DNA of 64,000 bases, taken from contig DXWV01000044.1 of the NCBI GenBank assembly GCA_019416685.1, forward strand, positions 62,001 through 126,000, written 5' to 3'. The notes beneath the pieces were generated by a model. The model had not been told where the DNA came from. It was given only the letters and a program-made list of their open reading frames with translations, and made no database searches. The DNA is from Bacteroides sp. (GTDB lineage Bacteria; Bacteroidota; Bacteroidia; Bacteroidales; Bacteroidaceae). Below are positions 26,962 through 36,648 of the stretch, in pieces; the first letter of the stretch is position 1; the number at the start of each line of letters is the position of its first letter. The position numbers and the translations under genes were made by a program.

Positions 26962-28494
26962 ATGAAAAACAAACTGCTACTACTTTTTCTTATGGTCACC
27001 TCTTTTCCCTTCTTCGTTTTTGCTCAGCAGACAGCGGATTATGATCGTTATGTTCAGCAGAAACGTGAAGAGTTTGAGCAGTATAGACAGAAAAAACGTA
27101 CTGAGTTTGAAAACTATCGCATCCAACGTAATAAGGAGTTTGCTGAATATCTTGCGAAACGTTGGATAGAATACCAGCATTATATTGGTGTTGAAGCTCC
27201 TCCTTGTCCGGATCCGGTAAAACCGGTTATAAAGTTTGACGATAGTCACGATACACCACCGGCTAAGTTACCGGTAAAAAAAATTGTGACTATACCTAAA
27301 CCTCAACCGCGTGTTCCATTGAATATTATGCCGGATACTCCTGTCCCTTTTCCGGAAATACCATCGAAACCTGTGCCTGATCAACCTTTACAGCCATCTG
27401 TGACTCCTGTGTCTACATTTAATACCCGTTTTTACGGAACCCTTTTACGGGTGAGATTAGAAGAACGGGATAAGTTTACACTCAATAGTATAGACGAAAA
27501 TGTAATTAGTGCAAAATGGAAAATATTGGCGGATGGTCGTATGGATAAAGTTGTTGATGACTGTTTGGTTTGGCGTGAAACGATGCATCTAAGTGATTAT
27601 GCTTATGTACAAATGTTAGGTACATTGTGTAATGCCTTTTGGGGAGGATATTATTCTAATGAAGCAGTCTTGATGCGGGTCTTTTTATTGGCACAGAGTG
27701 GCTATGATGTGAAATGCGCCCGTAAAGGTAGTAATCTGGTGCTGCTACTTGCTATAGCAGAGGATGTTTATGGAATCTCTTTTTTGAATTTGGATGGAAA
27801 AAAATATTATACTATTGATGATCCGAAAGGATCGGAAGGATACTATACATTTCCGCAAAAATTTTCTCCTGAATCTCAAAGTTGTTCCATAATGATGCGT
27901 GAGAAGATAGAGCTTGTGAATAAGCAATTGAGTCCGGTTCGGCGTTTGACCTCTAAGCGCTATCCACAACTAAGTGTGGAAACACAGGTGGATAAGAATT
28001 TGATGGATTTGTATAGTGATTATCCCAAATGCAAATGGGATATGTATGCAAGTACACCGATGAGTGACTTGCTGTCGGATGATTTACTGCCTACATTAAA
28101 AGAATGTATTGCCGGTAAATCAGAGATAGAATCTGCTAATATGTTGATAAATTTTGTGCAAACTGCCTTTGAATATATGACAGATGGGGAACAGTTTGGA
28201 TATGAGAGACCTTTTTTTGTGGATGAAACTTTCTATTATCCATATTCGGATTGTGAGGACCGCGCTATCTTGTATTCCAATCTGGTGCGTAGGTTACTTC
28301 ATCTTGATGTAGTGCTGTTACATTATCCTAAACATTTGGCTACAGCCGTACGATTCACTTCGGATGTGGAGGGTGATTATGTGATGGTGAACGGACAAAA
28401 ATATACAGTATGCGATCCTACATATATCGGTGCTGATATCGGTGAGGCGATGCCGCAGTTCAGGAATTCGGAGGTAGAAGTTGTGAAATTTTGA
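26962..28494 (+). CDS. Secreted coiled-coil protein with transglutaminase-like C-terminus
   Basis: A secreted protein of 510 residues. After the signal peptide (MKNKLLLLFLMVTSFPFFVFAQ) there is a coiled-coil stretch of heptad-like repeats (KREEFEQYRQKKRTEFENYR, about residues 30-75), then a Pro-rich linker to about residue 140. The C-terminal domain has the catalytic triad pattern of transglutaminase-like cysteine enzymes: Cys in SDCEDRAILYSNLVRRL, His in PKHLATAV and Asp in CDPTYIGADIG. I place the start at 26962 because an upstream in-frame ATG (26914) overlaps the previous gene and destroys the signal peptide. It may cleave or crosslink surface proteins, perhaps partners from this operon; that is inference. 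Confidence 0.82.
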   Translation: MKNKLLLLFLMVTSFPFFVFAQQTADYDRYVQQKREEFEQYRQKKRTEFENYRIQRNKEFAEYLAKRWIEYQHYIGVEAPPCPDPVKPVIKFDDSHDTPPAKLPVKKIVTIPKPQPRVPLNIMPDTPVPFPEIPSKPVPDQPLQPSVTPVSTFNTRFYGTLLRVRLEERDKFTLNSIDENVISAKWKILADGRMDKVVDDCLVWRETMHLSDYAYVQMLGTLCNAFWGGYYSNEAVLMRVFLLAQSGYDVKCARKGSNLVLLLAIAEDVYGISFLNLDGKKYYTIDDPKGSEGYYTFPQKFSPESQSCSIMMREKIELVNKQLSPVRRLTSKRYPQLSVETQVDKNLMDLYSDYPKCKWDMYASTPMSDLLSDDLLPTLKECIAGKSEIESANMLINFVQTAFEYMTDGEQFGYERPFFVDETFYYPYSDCEDRAILYSNLVRRLLHLDVVLLHYPKHLATAVRFTSDVEGDYVMVNGQKYTVCDPTYIGADIGEAMPQFRNSEVEVVKF

Positions 28495-28579
28495 TTGTGA
28501 CTTAAGAATATGGTTATCTGTGAATAACAAAGAGTTGCATCTAAAAGGTGAATAGGAGCGTGATTTAAATAATTTAGAC

Positions 28580-30232
28580 ATGAGAATATTGAATGTGAGG
28601 TGGTGGTGTTTTTTTGTATTTGTTTTTTTATTAGCTGCTTGTGCTAAGGATGAAGTCGATTTAACCGGAAATGTTTATGGAAAAGTTACGGATACCTCTA
28701 CAGGTGAAATATTAAGTAATGTAACGGTGAGATTGACTCCTGGTGGTATGTCGCGGACTACCGGCAGCGACGGAACATTTGAATTTCAGAGCTTGGAATC
28801 CGGTCAGTATGAATTACAGGCTCAAAAGGAAGGGTATACGAATAATACCAAACTGATAAATATGGAGACCGGGAAAACGGTAAGCGGTGATATTACACTT
28901 ACTCCGATAAAGGCAGATTCCAAATTGGTGTTAAGTGTTTCTACACTAAACTTTGGAGTAAAAAACACTTCCCTCTCTTTTGATATCATTAATCGTGGAA
29001 CGGCTAAATTCAACTGGAATATTTCCGGTTTGGAAAATGTGAATTGGTTGGAAATAAATCCATCTACCGGAACTGTAGAAGCCGGTAAAAGCCATGCCAT
29101 ACAAGTGAACTTACTTCGTGAACGATTGACGGAGAGCAAAGAGGCGACGATTCTGATCAATGCAGATAAGGAATCACTTGCTTTGAAGATCACTGCTGAG
29201 GTAGAGAATAAATCATCCAAAATAGCATTGAATACGAATGTGCTCAACTTTGGCAAAGATTATTCTTCATTGACATTTGACATTAAAAATATAGGCAATG
29301 CAGGGAATGTAAATTGGACAGTCAGCGGTATTGATGTGGATTGGATAAAAGTAACTCCCAAAACAGGCACTACAAGCATGGGCAACAGTAGTACAGTAAA
29401 GGTCGATCTGGATCGTACCAAAGTGATAGGTACCATGAATACGACGATTCTGGTAGAAGGAGATGGAGAATCGTTTCGTCTGACAATCAATGCGGAAGAA
29501 GCCGGTGGTGACACGCCCAATCCTCCTGCTATAGATGTGACGAACGGTTTGTATGCCTATTATACCTTTGAAGACGCAATAATGGATCAGGCTGAAACCG
29601 AACTGACCGGAGTAGGAATTGGAAGCTCGTTTGTTGATAGCTATAATGGAACAAAAGCTTTAAAGATTCCGGCAAAAGAGACGGCTTATCTGTCTATTCC
29701 GGACGGGTTGGTAGATCAGAAAAAGATGACTATCTCGTTTTGGGTGAAAGGGTTGAGTGATGGTCATATATTCCATGTGGTTCGGAAAGAACTAAATGAC
29801 AATATGTTTGTATTAGCAATGGAAAATGGCTTCTTGAAGTTTGTAGTAACCCATTATGACCTTTGTTATCAGTACTCAAAGATGACTTCGTTTGTACATA
29901 ATTCTTTAGGGGATGCTTGGCATATGGTGACATTGGTTTCGGATTTTAATGATACAACTTATGCGACAATCACGACCCGCTTGTATGTAGATGGTATTTA
30001 TACCGATCAGATAACCGAATCTGATAATCCATTCTCCGAATCGGAAGGGATGTCCGATGCAAAACACTACAATAGAGGGCTTAAATTTGTCTTTGGGGGA
30101 AAGATAGGAAACCAATATGAGCCGTCTCTCTCACCGGTTTCGCTGACTATAGACAATCTGAGAGTTTACAAAACCCGCATGCTGAGTGCTGACGAGGTGA
30201 AACAAATCTATAATTCGGAAAAAGCCCGTTAA
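28580..30232 (+). CDS. Surface lipoprotein with carboxypeptidase-like, BACON-type and LamG-like domains
   Basis: A 550-residue lipoprotein; the signal peptide ends VFLLAACAKDE. Residues of about 30-110 form a carboxypeptidase regulatory-like fold (GNVYGKVTDTSTGEILSNVT, then GTFEFQSLESGQYELQAQKE). Two BACON-type Ig domains follow (LSVSTLNFGVKNTSLSFDI to about residue 210, and LNTNVLNFGKDYSSLTFDI to about residue 310). The C-terminus is a concanavalin A/LamG-like domain (NGLYAYYTFEDAIMDQAE to LRVYKTRMLSADEVKQIYN). The two BACON units and the N-terminus are closely related to those of the next gene. The make-up suggests display of a ligand-binding lectin-like domain at the cell surface. Confidence 0.85.
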   Translation: MRILNVRWWCFFVFVFLLAACAKDEVDLTGNVYGKVTDTSTGEILSNVTVRLTPGGMSRTTGSDGTFEFQSLESGQYELQAQKEGYTNNTKLINMETGKTVSGDITLTPIKADSKLVLSVSTLNFGVKNTSLSFDIINRGTAKFNWNISGLENVNWLEINPSTGTVEAGKSHAIQVNLLRERLTESKEATILINADKESLALKITAEVENKSSKIALNTNVLNFGKDYSSLTFDIKNIGNAGNVNWTVSGIDVDWIKVTPKTGTTSMGNSSTVKVDLDRTKVIGTMNTTILVEGDGESFRLTINAEEAGGDTPNPPAIDVTNGLYAYYTFEDAIMDQAETELTGVGIGSSFVDSYNGTKALKIPAKETAYLSIPDGLVDQKKMTISFWVKGLSDGHIFHVVRKELNDNMFVLAMENGFLKFVVTHYDLCYQYSKMTSFVHNSLGDAWHMVTLVSDFNDTTYATITTRLYVDGIYTDQITESDNPFSESEGMSDAKHYNRGLKFVFGGKIGNQYEPSLSPVSLTIDNLRVYKTRMLSADEVKQIYNSEKAR

Positions 30233-30278
30233 AGGCTGGGAACATGATGATGATTGAGCATTAAACTACTATATAATT

Positions 30279-33200
30279 ATGATGAAAGCAATTTTTAGAG
30301 CTGTTGTTGTTGTGACACTTTTAGCTGCTATTGGATCGTGTACAAAAGATATGATCGATACGACCGGTGATTTAGTGGGTATAGTGAGTGATAGTCAGAC
30401 CGGAGAACCGTTATCCGGTGCATCTGTTACTCTTACTCCTTTGGGAAAGACTTCTTCTACCGGTAGTGACGGACGTTTTGAATTCAATGAAATCGAAGCG
30501 GGTCCATATAAGATTCAGGTGAGTAAGGATGATTATCAAAGTAATACGAAAGAGGTGACTGCGATGGCTGCCGAGACAACGCAGGCTGATATACAATTAA
30601 AACCTCTCTCACCGGTGTTGACGGTCAGTCCCGGAAGTCTTGATTTCGGACCATCTGCCACTACGCTCACGCTTAATATCATAAATAGCGGGCAAAGCAC
30701 TTTGAAATGGCAAATAAGTGAAGATGCCCAGTGGCTCTCTTGTCTTCCTACCTCCGGGAATACCACGGTGACAGAACAATCTTCTGTAGTCGTGTCTGTG
30801 GATCGGGCAGAATTGAGCCGGGGAAATTATTCCCAGACAATTGCTATAGCTTCCAACGGAGGAAGTGCAGTAGTCAAAGTGACAATGTCCGTAGCCGGCA
30901 TTGCTGTTAGTTTATCTCCCGAAGAGTTAGATTTTGGTTCCATTACCTCTTCCATGCAATTGACATTGACAAATACGGGTACAGGTACTATTTCTTATTC
31001 TCTTACTCCTTCCAATGAGTGGATTGTACCTGATAAGACAAAAGGGATGTTTACTTATTCGGAAGTCGTGACAGTTGCTGTCAATCGTTCAGTGTTGTCT
31101 ACAGGAGATTATACTGGTGAACTTTCTCTTAAGGTAGGCGATCAGTCGGTCTCCGTGCCGGTTAAAATGAATATTCCTTCTAAAACCAAACCTACCGTAT
31201 CTTTTATATCTATCGATAATCCTACTTTCAACAGTGCACAGTTGAAAGGGGCTGTTGTTTCTATAGGTAGTGCCAAAGTTACCCGTCATGGCTTCTGCTG
31301 GAGTACAGAGCAGGAACCTACTGTAGACTTACCGGGGAACTGTAATTTGGGAGATTGCATCGTTCCCAAGGATTTTACATACAACCTTACCGGCTTAGAG
31401 GCCAATACAGCCTACTATGTACGTGCTTATGCCGAAAATGCAGAGGGCGTTTCCTATAGTAATGAGATGAGATTGAACACTTCCGGCACTCCTTCCAAAC
31501 CGACAGTAGAGACAGGAAGCGCTTCTGATATACGTACGGAGCAAGCCGGTTTCTCCGGGAATATTATCAATCTGGGCAATGTCCCTTCACTTATTCAATA
31601 TGGGCATGTGTGGAGTACCTCTGCCAATCCGACTATCGATCTATCGACTAAAACCCAACTTGGCAGAACCCAAAGTACCGGTGCTTTCAATTCTACTTTA
31701 ACGAATCTTTCTGCTAACACCACTTATCATGTCCGGGCTTATGCTACGAATGAGATAGGTACTTCCTATGGAGATGAAGTTACGTTCGTAACAAAATTAG
31801 GTGATTTGAGTTTGGCAACTGCTCAGGTGACGAGTATCACCCATCAGGCTGCTACCGGTGGGGGTACGATTACAACTTTGGGTGGAAATACCGTTACGGA
31901 ACGCGGCGTTTGTTGGAGTACTTCCAGCAATCCGACGATATCAGGATATAAAGCTGTTTCTTCGGACAACGGCAATACTTTTACATGCAGAATGGAAGGG
32001 CTGTCTCCCAAAACTGCTTATTATGTACGGGCATATGCCAATACATCCGGCGGGACGGTTTATTATGGGAACAATGTGACGTTTACCACTACTCATGAAA
32101 TTACTTTGCCTGCTTTATCAACGGTGACGGCATCGGAAATAGGCGTTTCAAAAGTTTCACTTGCCTGTTCTGTAACAGACAATGGTGATGGTAAAGTCTC
32201 GGATTGTGGTTTCTGTTATGGCCTGTCAGCCAATCCTACCATAAATGATAATAAGGTTAGTTATGGTGCGTCAAATTCGACATTCGGACGCACGGTAACC
32301 GGACTGTCCGAAAATACACAGTATCATGTTCGTGCCTATGCCACCAATGAAGCCGGAACAGCTTATAGCAGCGATATGACTTTCACCACGTTGGAGGTAA
32401 CTGCTCCTGCCGTGTCCGGGATTACTTTCGGTACTATCAGCAATACTTCTGCTGCCTTTACGGCAACAGTGACATCGCTTGGAAACGGAACGTTGGCAGA
32501 TGCCGGTTTCTGTTATTCCACCACTTCCTTCCCCACTGTATCGGACAAGAAGCTGTCTTGTGGAAAAGTTACCTCGCTATCTAAAACAGCAACCGGGCTG
32601 ACTCCGGAAACGAAATATTATGTCCGTGCCTATGCCATCAACGAGAAAGGTACTACTTACGGTGTGGAAAACTCGTTTTCCACTACCAAGACGGAAGTGA
32701 ACCCTTATACCACTTTGACGGTAGAGACTTCTTATGGGTCTACCACGTTGGACATGGCAAAAGTAACAGGAGGAACTTTTGATATGGGTGCTCAATCCAC
32801 TTCATCCTCAAGTGCCAATTATGATGTAGATGCCAATACAGACGAGAAGCCGGTTCATAAAGTAACTGTTTCTACCTTTTATATGAGTAAAACTCCCGTT
32901 ACTCAATATCTATGGTATGTAGTGACGGGAGGTTATCCGAATATAAGTAGTACTTACGGGCGTGGAGATACATATCCGGTTTATAATATTACGTATGACC
33001 AATGTCTGGCTTTTATTAATAAGCTGAATTCATTGACGGGTAAAAAATTCCGTATGCCTACCGAGGCGGAATGGGAATTTGCCGCCCGTGGTGGAAACAA
33101 CAGTGAAGGTACGAGATGGAGTGGAAATACTTCTTGTGGCTCTGTTGGCTGGTTTAGTGGAAACTCCGGTGGTAAGACACACCCTGTTGCGGAGAAATCT

Positions 33201-33440
33201 CCGAATGAATTGAATATTTACGATATGAGTGGCAATGTATGGGAGTGGTGCTCGGATTGGTATGCCAATTATAGCAGTGCATCTCAAACGAATCCGACAG
33301 GAGCTGCATCGGGTAGCAATCGTGTGATGCGTGGAGGTAGTTATAGTGATGCTGCCAATGATTGCCGGGTATCCATGCGGAGTTTTATAGCTCCCTCCAA
33401 CAGTATGTCGACATTGGGACTGAGATTGGTAATGGAATAA
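30279..33440 (+). CDS. Large surface lipoprotein: BACON, five FN3-like repeats and a formylglycine-generating-enzyme-like domain
   Basis: A 1053-residue lipoprotein (signal peptide ending LLAAIGSCTKD). A carboxypeptidase regulatory-like domain (about residues 30-110) is followed by two BACON-type domains (LTVSPGSLDFGPSATTLTLN and VSLSPEELDFGSITSSMQLT). Five FN3-like repeats follow (about residues 305-805), each with an aromatic block such as HGFCWSTEQEPT and ending in YYVRAYAxNxxGTxY. The C-terminal part (about 812-1053) is FGE/SUMF1-like: GGTFDMGAQ, KTPVTQYLWYVVTGG, RMPTEAEWEFAARGG, YDMSGNVWEWCSDWY and MRGGSYSD. In other proteins this fold is either an enzyme or a C-type-lectin-like binding module; a binding role seems likelier at the end of a lipid-anchored stalk. 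Confidence 0.88.
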   Translation: MMKAIFRAVVVVTLLAAIGSCTKDMIDTTGDLVGIVSDSQTGEPLSGASVTLTPLGKTSSTGSDGRFEFNEIEAGPYKIQVSKDDYQSNTKEVTAMAAETTQADIQLKPLSPVLTVSPGSLDFGPSATTLTLNIINSGQSTLKWQISEDAQWLSCLPTSGNTTVTEQSSVVVSVDRAELSRGNYSQTIAIASNGGSAVVKVTMSVAGIAVSLSPEELDFGSITSSMQLTLTNTGTGTISYSLTPSNEWIVPDKTKGMFTYSEVVTVAVNRSVLSTGDYTGELSLKVGDQSVSVPVKMNIPSKTKPTVSFISIDNPTFNSAQLKGAVVSIGSAKVTRHGFCWSTEQEPTVDLPGNCNLGDCIVPKDFTYNLTGLEANTAYYVRAYAENAEGVSYSNEMRLNTSGTPSKPTVETGSASDIRTEQAGFSGNIINLGNVPSLIQYGHVWSTSANPTIDLSTKTQLGRTQSTGAFNSTLTNLSANTTYHVRAYATNEIGTSYGDEVTFVTKLGDLSLATAQVTSITHQAATGGGTITTLGGNTVTERGVCWSTSSNPTISGYKAVSSDNGNTFTCRMEGLSPKTAYYVRAYANTSGGTVYYGNNVTFTTTHEITLPALSTVTASEIGVSKVSLACSVTDNGDGKVSDCGFCYGLSANPTINDNKVSYGASNSTFGRTVTGLSENTQYHVRAYATNEAGTAYSSDMTFTTLEVTAPAVSGITFGTISNTSAAFTATVTSLGNGTLADAGFCYSTTSFPTVSDKKLSCGKVTSLSKTATGLTPETKYYVRAYAINEKGTTYGVENSFSTTKTEVNPYTTLTVETSYGSTTLDMAKVTGGTFDMGAQSTSSSSANYDVDANTDEKPVHKVTVSTFYMSKTPVTQYLWYVVTGGYPNISSTYGRGDTYPVYNITYDQCLAFINKLNSLTGKKFRMPTEAEWEFAARGGNNSEGTRWSGNTSCGSVGWFSGNSGGKTHPVAEKSPNELNIYDMSGNVWEWCSDWYANYSSASQTNPTGAASGSNRVMRGGSYSDAANDCRVSMRSFIAPSNSMSTLGLRLVME

Positions 33441-33464
33441 ATGAATAATTTAAAAAATAATAAT

Positions 33465-35132
33465 ATGAAGAAGAATCTATTTGTGTTATGTCTTTTATTG
33501 TGCACAACAACTTTAGTCAGAGCACAGTTCAGTGGGAATGGTGCAGGCACAGCCAATGATCCTTATCAGATAACAAATGCGGATGAATTGTTTGAGGTAA
33601 GGAATGACTTGTTGGCCTCCTATAAGTTAATGAATGATATTGATTTGAAACAGTGGATTGAGGAAGATAATCCAACACAAGGATGGAGCCCGATAGGAAA
33701 TGAGGATACTCCGTTTCAAGGGACATTTGATGGGAATAATAAAGTTATTAAAGGGCTGTATATAAACCGTTCTTCTTCTGACAATATAGGCCTTTTTGGC
33801 TATATAAAAACTTCTGTAATAAATGACGTAGCTTTATTATCTCCTATTATTTCAGGAAGTAATAATGTTGGAGGAGTAGTGGGAAAATGTGGTTATAATA
33901 GTTCTGCCGACATAATAGATAATATGAATACAATAAAAAATGTGATTATTATAAGGGGGGATATTTCCGGGAAAGAAAATGTTGGAGGAGTTGTCGGAAC
34001 TATTGAACCTTCGGATTATAATTTTCAATATGGTAAAACCCCAGTATTTCCAATGTCCATTGTCGGATGTTATGCGTCTTCCATAATAACTTCTTCGGGT
34101 GTAAATACAGGGGGAATCTGTGGGAAAATTTGTTCAGGACAATATTATTATTATTACTCCTCTTACTCTAGTGGCGCCGGAGCAACTTATCAAGTTTTGT
34201 TAGATGATAATGTATTTGCAGGAATAATGAATGCTAAGTCTGTAGCGGGCGGTATAGTTGGTTGGTCGGTAGGATATTCTCTGAATTCTGATTTCTTAAA
34301 GTCCTGTTATAATATTGAACGAAATCTAGTAACAGGAACAATAAAAAGCAGTGGCTCGAATGTCTGTGGAATAATAGGTCAATATACAGAACGATATAAA
34401 GAAAAAGAACGTACTGTCAAATATAATGTAAACATTGCGGATTCTATGTTTGTATTAAGTACTGCATATCGGATTGCAGATGAACTTTGGCCCAATAATT
34501 TTGCCTATTCGGGTACCAAAGTGTTTGTGAATGGAAAACCTGTCACTGTGGAAGATAATAATTATAATGGGACAGCTTATGGTCTTAAGACGTTGAAGAA
34601 ACAGAGTACTTATGAAGGTATGGGCTTTGATTTCTCCAATCAATGGGCTATTGTTGAAGGACAAACTTTCCCTTATAATAAAAGGCAAAGTGCTCCTCCT
34701 ACAGTCACTTCTTTTACTGCAGGCAGTAAAGGGAGCATCTCCGGCACGGCTACAAGAAATGGAAGTGTTTACGTTATGGTTGGAAACAATGTTTATGAAT
34801 CGTATATCCTTGACAATAAGTGGACTGTGACATTGGGAGCTATCTCTCAAGGCATGACGGTGAAAGTTGCAGCGCGTTGTGATGGCTCAATGCCATCTAT
34901 ACTTGTTACGGCTGTGGCCACCTCAGGCAGTGGAGAAACTCCGGATGTGCTTAAAGGGGATGCCAATGGCGATAGTTCTGTGGATACGGCCGATGTTGTG
35001 GCTATTGTCAATCATATTTTAGGCAAGTCTTCTGTTTCATTTGTAGAGGTCAATGCCGATTTGAATGGCGATGGACAGGTATCGGTAGATGATGCGGTGG
35101 CTACTGTCCAGTTGATTTTAGATAAACAATAA
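33465..35132 (+). CDS. Secreted GLUG-repeat protein with C-terminal dockerin module
   Basis: A secreted protein of 555 residues. Signal peptide MKKNLFVLCLLLCTTTLVRAQ is followed by FSGNGAGTANDPYQITNADE, typical of GLUG-type beta-solenoid proteins. Repeats with VGGVVG and CGKICSG motifs extend to about residue 330. An Ig-like domain (TVTSFTAGSKGSISGTATRN) precedes the C-terminal dockerin module of about 60 residues with two calcium-binding F-hand loops, DANGDSSVDTAD and DLNGDGQVSVDD, each followed by a hydrophobic helix. The upstream ATG 33441 abuts the previous stop; 33465 gives the better signal peptide. The dockerin suggests docking to a cohesin, and the third gene downstream of the large lipoprotein gene encodes cohesin-like repeats. 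Confidence 0.9.
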   Translation: MKKNLFVLCLLLCTTTLVRAQFSGNGAGTANDPYQITNADELFEVRNDLLASYKLMNDIDLKQWIEEDNPTQGWSPIGNEDTPFQGTFDGNNKVIKGLYINRSSSDNIGLFGYIKTSVINDVALLSPIISGSNNVGGVVGKCGYNSSADIIDNMNTIKNVIIIRGDISGKENVGGVVGTIEPSDYNFQYGKTPVFPMSIVGCYASSIITSSGVNTGGICGKICSGQYYYYYSSYSSGAGATYQVLLDDNVFAGIMNAKSVAGGIVGWSVGYSLNSDFLKSCYNIERNLVTGTIKSSGSNVCGIIGQYTERYKEKERTVKYNVNIADSMFVLSTAYRIADELWPNNFAYSGTKVFVNGKPVTVEDNNYNGTAYGLKTLKKQSTYEGMGFDFSNQWAIVEGQTFPYNKRQSAPPTVTSFTAGSKGSISGTATRNGSVYVMVGNNVYESYILDNKWTVTLGAISQGMTVKVAARCDGSMPSILVTAVATSGSGETPDVLKGDANGDSSVDTADVVAIVNHILGKSSVSFVEVNADLNGDGQVSVDDAVATVQLILDKQ

Positions 35133-35141
35133 AATAATAGG

Positions 35142-36638
35142 ATGATGAGAAAATGTTTATTTCTTTTGTGCTTACTTCTGTTTGCCGTAGGAGGGGTACA
35201 AGCGCAGTTTAGTGGAAAAGGCTCAGGCACAGCCAATGATCCTTACCAGATAACTGATGCGTATGAACTGTCGGAAGTAAGGAATGATTTAGCAGCTTTC
35301 TACAAGTTGATGAATAACATTGATCTTACAGAATGGATTAATGACAATAATCCTATCGCCGGATGGGCGTCTATTGGAACTTCCACAGGCCCATTTACCG
35401 GAACATTTGATGGTAACAACCAATGTATCTATGGTTTAAAAATAGATCGCTCGTCTCTTGACAATATAGGATTATTTGGATTTGCTAAAGGAGGGAAAAT
35501 AAGTAATGTTGCATTAGTTGAGCCAATAATAAAAGGCCGGAATAATGTAGGAGGAATTATAGGTGCACAGGGAGTTATCACTAATTGTGTCATTATAGGG
35601 GGAAGTATTACCGGAAATTCTGTTGTTGGAGGTATTGCAGGATACTTTAATGGAAATAGTATAATAGGATGCTATTGCAATGCTATTGTTAGGGGAGCGG
35701 ATTATGTTGGAGGAATAGGAGGACAGTTCGGCAATGGATCAGCAACAAATAATATTTTTTCGGGTGATGTCTCTGCGACAGGTGAGTTTGTAGGAGGAAT
35801 TACCGGTTATCTGTCTGACTACAGAACTGTAATTACATATAATTATATGACAGGTAGTATAGAAGGTAGGGAGTTTGTTGGTGGAATTGTAGGCGCATAT
35901 AGTTTAGCTTATAATACTGTTTCAAATAACGTTTGTATTGCGGACGAGGTTCGTGCTACTTCTTCTATTCCATATCGTATTACTCAACAAACTACTACCG
36001 GTAATCTCGCCTGGGCCAAAACCCGACTCATCCAGAACGGAAAGGAAATCGTTGCTGAAGATAACGGATATAACGGAACCTCTTATGGTGAAAAAACACT
36101 GAAGCGTTCTACTACGTATATTGGTATTGGCTGGGATTTCAATAACACATGGACCATTGCCGAAGGAGAATCTTATCCTTATTTGAAAGCACAGACCGAT
36201 TATCCGATTGTCACTTCATGTGAAGCAGGCAGTAAATGTTTTGCTAAAGGAACAGCTCCCACGGGTGGGAAAATTACAGTGATAGCTGGTGAAGGAATTT
36301 ATTCGTCGGCTATACTTGATAACACATGGGAAGTGGCACTTGGTGCAATGAAGGAGGGAGACATTATCCAGGTCTTTTCTCAGATGGAAGGTAAATTACC
36401 TTCGATAGTGGTGACAGCTGTGGTGACAAAAGGAGGGGGGATATCGCCGGATATTGTAAAAGGAGATGCCAATGGCGATAGTTCTGTGGATACGGCAGAT
36501 GTAGTTGCGATCGTCAATCATATCTTAGGTAAATCTTCTGTTTCATTTGTGGAGAACAATGCCGATTTGAATGGAGATGGACAGGTATCGGTAGATGATG
36601 CGGTAGCTACTGTCCAGTTAATATTGGATAAACAATAA
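35142..36638 (+). CDS. Second secreted GLUG-repeat protein with dockerin module
   Basis: A 498-residue paralogue of the preceding protein, 9 bp downstream. The signal peptide is MMRKCLFLLCLLLFAVGGVQAQ, followed by FSGKGSGTANDPYQITDAYE. The solenoid part has five or six GG-containing repeats (VGGIIG, VGGIAG, VGGIGG, VGGITG, VGGIVG) to about residue 260. An Ig-like domain (VTSCEAGSKCFAKGTAP) and a dockerin with loops DANGDSSVDTAD and DLNGDGQVSVDD follow. The dockerins of the two proteins differ at only about two residues, whereas the solenoid parts have diverged, so the same docking partner is likely. The gene is followed 10 bp later by the cohesin-like protein. Confidence 0.9.
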   Translation: MMRKCLFLLCLLLFAVGGVQAQFSGKGSGTANDPYQITDAYELSEVRNDLAAFYKLMNNIDLTEWINDNNPIAGWASIGTSTGPFTGTFDGNNQCIYGLKIDRSSLDNIGLFGFAKGGKISNVALVEPIIKGRNNVGGIIGAQGVITNCVIIGGSITGNSVVGGIAGYFNGNSIIGCYCNAIVRGADYVGGIGGQFGNGSATNNIFSGDVSATGEFVGGITGYLSDYRTVITYNYMTGSIEGREFVGGIVGAYSLAYNTVSNNVCIADEVRATSSIPYRITQQTTTGNLAWAKTRLIQNGKEIVAEDNGYNGTSYGEKTLKRSTTYIGIGWDFNNTWTIAEGESYPYLKAQTDYPIVTSCEAGSKCFAKGTAPTGGKITVIAGEGIYSSAILDNTWEVALGAMKEGDIIQVFSQMEGKLPSIVVTAVVTKGGGISPDIVKGDANGDSSVDTADVVAIVNHILGKSSVSFVENNADLNGDGQVSVDDAVATVQLILDKQ

Positions 36639-36648
36639 ATAGACTGAA

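Noticed and set aside
32700..33440. Diversity-generating retroelement target
   Set aside because: The FGE-like C-terminus would suit one, but no reverse transcriptase, template repeat or accessory gene occurs in the window.
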